Assembly (NCBI GenBank): GCA_903932155.1
Contig: CAIZFH010000208.1
Coordinates: forward strand, 1-33,686
Direction: 5' to 3'
Origin: an uncultured Granulicella sp.
GTDB lineage: Bacteria > Acidobacteriota > Terriglobia > Terriglobales > Acidobacteriaceae
Length of the DNA: 33,686 nt
Below the pieces are notes generated by a model. The model had not been told where the DNA came from. It did not search any database and saw only the letters and a list, made by a program, of their open reading frames with translations. Both the position numbers and the translations under genes were made by a program. Shown here one piece after another: positions 31,319 through 33,686 of the stretch. Position 1 is the first letter of the stretch. The number at the start of each line of letters is the position of its first letter.

Positions 31319-32455
31319 CTAGCGTTTCTCAATTGGAGTGTATGCCTGCGGATAGGGCGGGCCTACGTAATCGGCACGCGGACGAATCAGCCGGTTGTCG
31401 TCGAGCTGCTCGATCACATGCGCGGTCCATCCGGCGATGCGGCTGATGGCAAAGATCGGGGTAAACAGATCGATCTCCACACCCAGCGTGGTGTAGGTGG
31501 AAGCCGAATAGAAGTCCACGTTGGCGTTCAGCTTCTTCTCTGCATTCACAAACAGCTCGATCTTGCGCGACATGTCGAACCACTTCGACTTGCCTGCCGC
31601 TTTGCCCAGGTCCTCCGACATCTTGCGCAGGTGGGTCGCGCGCGGGTCTTCAGTGGTATACACGCGGTGGCCGAAGCCCGATATTTTCTTCTTCTCCGCG
31701 AACATCTGCTTCACATAATCCACTGGGTCCGCGCCCGCCTCGTCGATGGCATACAGAATCTTCATTGTCTCCGCGTTCGCTCCGCCATGCAGCGGGCCTT
31801 TCAGCGCGCCGATTGCGCCTACGATGGCCGAGTGTATGTCGGAAAGTGTCGAAGCAATTACGCGCGCCGCGAACGTGCTCGCATTCAATTCGTGGTCGGC
31901 TTGCAGAATCAGGGCAACGTCCAGAGCGCGGGTCGCCGTCTCCGACGGGTTCACCCCATTCAGCATGCGCAGAAAATTGGCCGAGTGGGAGAGCGAACGG
32001 TCCGGATCGATGATGGTCCTGCCCTTGCGGATGCGGTCGAAGATGGCCACGATCATCGCGATCTGCGAGGTCAGCCGATAACTCTTGCGTACGTTGCTGG
32101 CATGCGACGAGTCCTTCTCGTCCGGATCGTAGAGTGACAGCAGGCTCACCGCCGTGCGCAATACCTCCATCGGCGTGGCATCGGTGGGTACGTTGCGCAG
32201 AAACTCATAGATGCGCCAGTTCAGAGCGCGTGAAAATGCAAGTTCCTTACTGAAATCCGCAAGCTGTGCCGCCGTGGGAAGAACTCCGAACCAAAGTAGA
32301 TAGGTAGTCTCCTCGAAGGTCGAGCGCTTCGCCAACTCGTGGATATCGATGCCGCGGTAGGACAGAACGCCTGCTTCTCCGTCAATCCAGCAGATTGATG
32401 ATTTCGTGGCGATAATACCTTCAAGACCCTTCAACGGGAGAGCAGCGGTGGACAT
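31319..32455 (-). CDS. gltA: Citrate synthase (short, Gram-positive/dimeric-type)
   Basis: Condenses oxaloacetate and acetyl-CoA to citrate at the TCA entry point. 378 residues, the shorter form lacking the extra N-terminal domain of hexameric NADH-sensitive enzymes. Catalytic residues fall in place: H188 (LQADHELNAST), H223 (GALKGPLHGGANAE), H263 (ISGFGHRVYTTEDPRA) and D314 (NVDFYSAST). The N-terminus GLEGIIATKSSICWIDGEAGVL and the YRGIDIHELA motif are typical. A 2-methylcitrate synthase side activity cannot be excluded from sequence. The symbol could equally be citZ. Confidence 0.93.
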   Translation of the reverse strand: MSTAALPLKGLEGIIATKSSICWIDGEAGVLSYRGIDIHELAKRSTFEETTYLLWFGVLPTAAQLADFSKELAFSRALNWRIYEFLRNVPTDATPMEVLRTAVSLLSLYDPDEKDSSHASNVRKSYRLTSQIAMIVAIFDRIRKGRTIIDPDRSLSHSANFLRMLNGVNPSETATRALDVALILQADHELNASTFAARVIASTLSDIHSAIVGAIGALKGPLHGGANAETMKILYAIDEAGADPVDYVKQMFAEKKKISGFGHRVYTTEDPRATHLRKMSEDLGKAAGKSKWFDMSRKIELFVNAEKKLNANVDFYSASTYTTLGVEIDLFTPIFAISRIAGWTAHVIEQLDDNRLIRPRADYVGPPYPQAYTPIEKR

Positions 32456-32496
32456 GGAGTACCTTTTTTACAACCGGGGGATATGTTCTACCTATG

Positions 32497-32526
32497 GTTA
32501 TATCGCAGCGGAGAAACGGTTGTCAC
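32497..32526 (-). promoter_or_regulatory. Candidate promoter of citrate synthase
   Basis: On the minus strand GTGACA (32526-32521) is followed by an 18-bp spacer and TATAAC (32502-32497), leaving a ~40-nt leader before the ATG at 32455. The -10 is good and the -35 has one mismatch to TTGACA. Confidence 0.5.
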
Positions 32527-32803
32527 GAATTGCGCGAATCAGATGCCTATACCACGCAAGGATGCCTAGCCCACACGCTGCTCCGTCCAGGAATTGAGAT
32601 CGGCTCGGTAGTTGAGACTGATTGTTCCTGTCGTAGCAAATTTCACCGCGCCACGGCCTGACGGCGCTTCCTGAGCTATAGTTACAGTAGAGCCTCCCGC
32701 ATACGCGGTGCGAGCTCGCTGTGCAACCATAGGCATTTGTCCGGCGTCCCATTGAATGCACTCCCCTGCCCCCACAGGGAGCGGGAGTGCGAGGAGGAAA
32801 GTT
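32527..32803. other. Divergent gap between citrate synthase and coiled-coil protein genes
   Basis: Together with the promoter to its left this is a ~348-bp gene-poor stretch. The only coding-like item is a minus-strand ORF of 56 residues (32736-32566; MPMVAQRARTAYAGGSTVTI... SWTEQRVG) that reads more like protein than chance, but has no clear ribosome site. It may be a gene remnant. A strong AGGAGG at 32793-32798 belongs to the next gene. Confidence 0.3.
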
Positions 32804-33661
32804 ATGAATGATTCAGAACCAATCGTAGCCGAGCGATCCATCTCGGGTGTATTCATCGCTGTGGTCGTCGTGGCAGTTCTTTTGGGCATAGGTGCGCTGG
32901 GTTGGAGCTATAGCCTGCAAAACCGCATCGCCGCATCCGAGCAGAAACTTGTCGATGCCGACAAGAAGAACACAGACCTCTCCGAACGCCTGGACGCCAC
33001 CAACGCCCGCCTGCGCGCCACTGCCGATACCCTCGGACAGAATGTAGGCGCCACGCAGAAGCAGATCGACTCGCGCACCGCGGTCATCATCGCTGAGCAG
33101 AAGGAACAGAAGAAGGAGCAGGACGCGGCGACGGCCAAGCTCGCCCAGCAGCAGCAGGCCGCCGATCAGAAGATCGGTGCCGTCTCCAACGACGTGGCTA
33201 GCGTCAAGACCGATGTCGGCGGTGTCAAGACCGATGTGGCCAACACGCAAAGCGACCTCAATGCCACCAAAGCGGCGATGCAGAGCATGAAGGGAGACGA
33301 GGGCGTGATGAGCGGCCTGATCGCCACCAATCATGATCAACTCGAGGAACTGAGACACAAAGGCGACCGCACCTACGTCGAGTTCACCTTGCAGAAGGGC
33401 GCCAAGCCCACCCTGCTCTCCCCCGTCAAGCTGAAACTTTCGAAGGTCGACACCAAACACGCACGCTTCAACCTCGTCGTAAGTTCCGACGACCGCGACA
33501 TCGAGAAGAAGGATAAAACACTCGACGAGCCCGTGCAGTTCTACTCCGGCAAAGACCCAGCCCTCTTTGAGATCGTCGTCAACAATATTGGAAAGAACAC
33601 GGTCTCGGGCTATCTCTCGATGCCTAAGAACGCGAAGTCGGCAAGCGTAGCAACGCCTTAA
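32804..33661 (+). CDS. Membrane-anchored coiled-coil protein, acidobacterial type
   Basis: 285 residues from ATG 32804, with AGGAGG six bases upstream; a start further upstream at 32756 is not needed. Short cytosolic N-terminus, then one membrane helix at ~14-34 (SGVFIAVVVVAVLLGIGALGWSYSL). Residues ~36-170 are a long coiled coil with alanine/glutamine/lysine repeats (ASEQKLVDADKKNTDLSERL, VASVKTDVGGVKTDVANTQ). The C-terminal ~105 residues form a compact domain (HKGDRTYVEFTLQKGAKPTL, EPVQFYSGKD, IVVNNIGKNTVSGYLS), probably outside the cytoplasm. I recall close relatives in Acidobacteriaceae, uncharacterised. Function unknown; possibly an envelope scaffold. Confidence 0.8.
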   Translation: MNDSEPIVAERSISGVFIAVVVVAVLLGIGALGWSYSLQNRIAASEQKLVDADKKNTDLSERLDATNARLRATADTLGQNVGATQKQIDSRTAVIIAEQKEQKKEQDAATAKLAQQQQAADQKIGAVSNDVASVKTDVGGVKTDVANTQSDLNATKAAMQSMKGDEGVMSGLIATNHDQLEELRHKGDRTYVEFTLQKGAKPTLLSPVKLKLSKVDTKHARFNLVVSSDDRDIEKKDKTLDEPVQFYSGKDPALFEIVVNNIGKNTVSGYLSMPKNAKSASVATP

Positions 33662-33686
33662 TCCGCTCTATCCATCGCAGCAAACG

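Overview
The window looks like chromosomal DNA of an acidobacterium, most likely class Terriglobia (Acidobacteriaceae and relatives). This rests on high GC, the core cluster dnaA / rpmH-rnpA-yidD-yidC-jag, a secreted protein with repeated (N)DPDRPTLRR-type motifs, a diheme cytochrome of the photosynthetic-reaction-centre subunit type, and a TM plus coiled-coil protein of a kind I recall from these genomes. The assignment is from memory of families and was not searched.

Layout. 1-2671: the 3' part of an ABC-F ATPase gene and a convergent seven-helix membrane protein. 2783-5821: an insertion scar with two nested events. The outer layer is a copy of the last ~118 bp of a metallophosphoesterase gene on each side of about 1 kb of foreign DNA carrying a methyltransferase-like gene. 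The inner layer is a complete 1,765-bp IS1595-type element (3629-5393; perfect 28-bp terminal inverted repeats; perfect 8-bp target duplication ATCTGATT) that splits that methyltransferase gene. The element carries two passenger genes, a transposase and a small downstream ORF, all in one tightly coupled cluster. 5708-11255: metallophosphoesterase, an OppD-type ATPase, a repeat-containing secreted protein, a cytochrome, a ferritin-like protein and GalU. 11377-17160: the replication, ribosome and membrane-insertion cluster; YidC appears to carry an extra beta-sandwich-like insertion in its periplasmic domain. 17175-24292: ten genes on the minus strand, from mnmA through nrdR and isocitrate dehydrogenase to asd-lysC-dapB. 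24375-33661: a mixed set with an outer-membrane-type protein, glutathione peroxidase, a KimA-like potassium transporter, cysteine desulfurase, an exported DinB-fold protein, a second beta-barrel candidate, citrate synthase and the coiled-coil membrane protein.

How the genes fit together. DnaA starts replication. RpmH, RnpA, YidD, YidC and Jag belong to the usual ribosome/RNase P/membrane-insertion neighbourhood. Asd, LysC and DapB catalyse consecutive or nearly consecutive steps from aspartate to lysine and diaminopimelate. Citrate synthase and isocitrate dehydrogenase are TCA enzymes. Cysteine desulfurase could supply sulfur to MnmA for tRNA thiolation, although the two genes are 4 kb apart. 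No tRNA, rRNA, CRISPR array or phage genes were seen.
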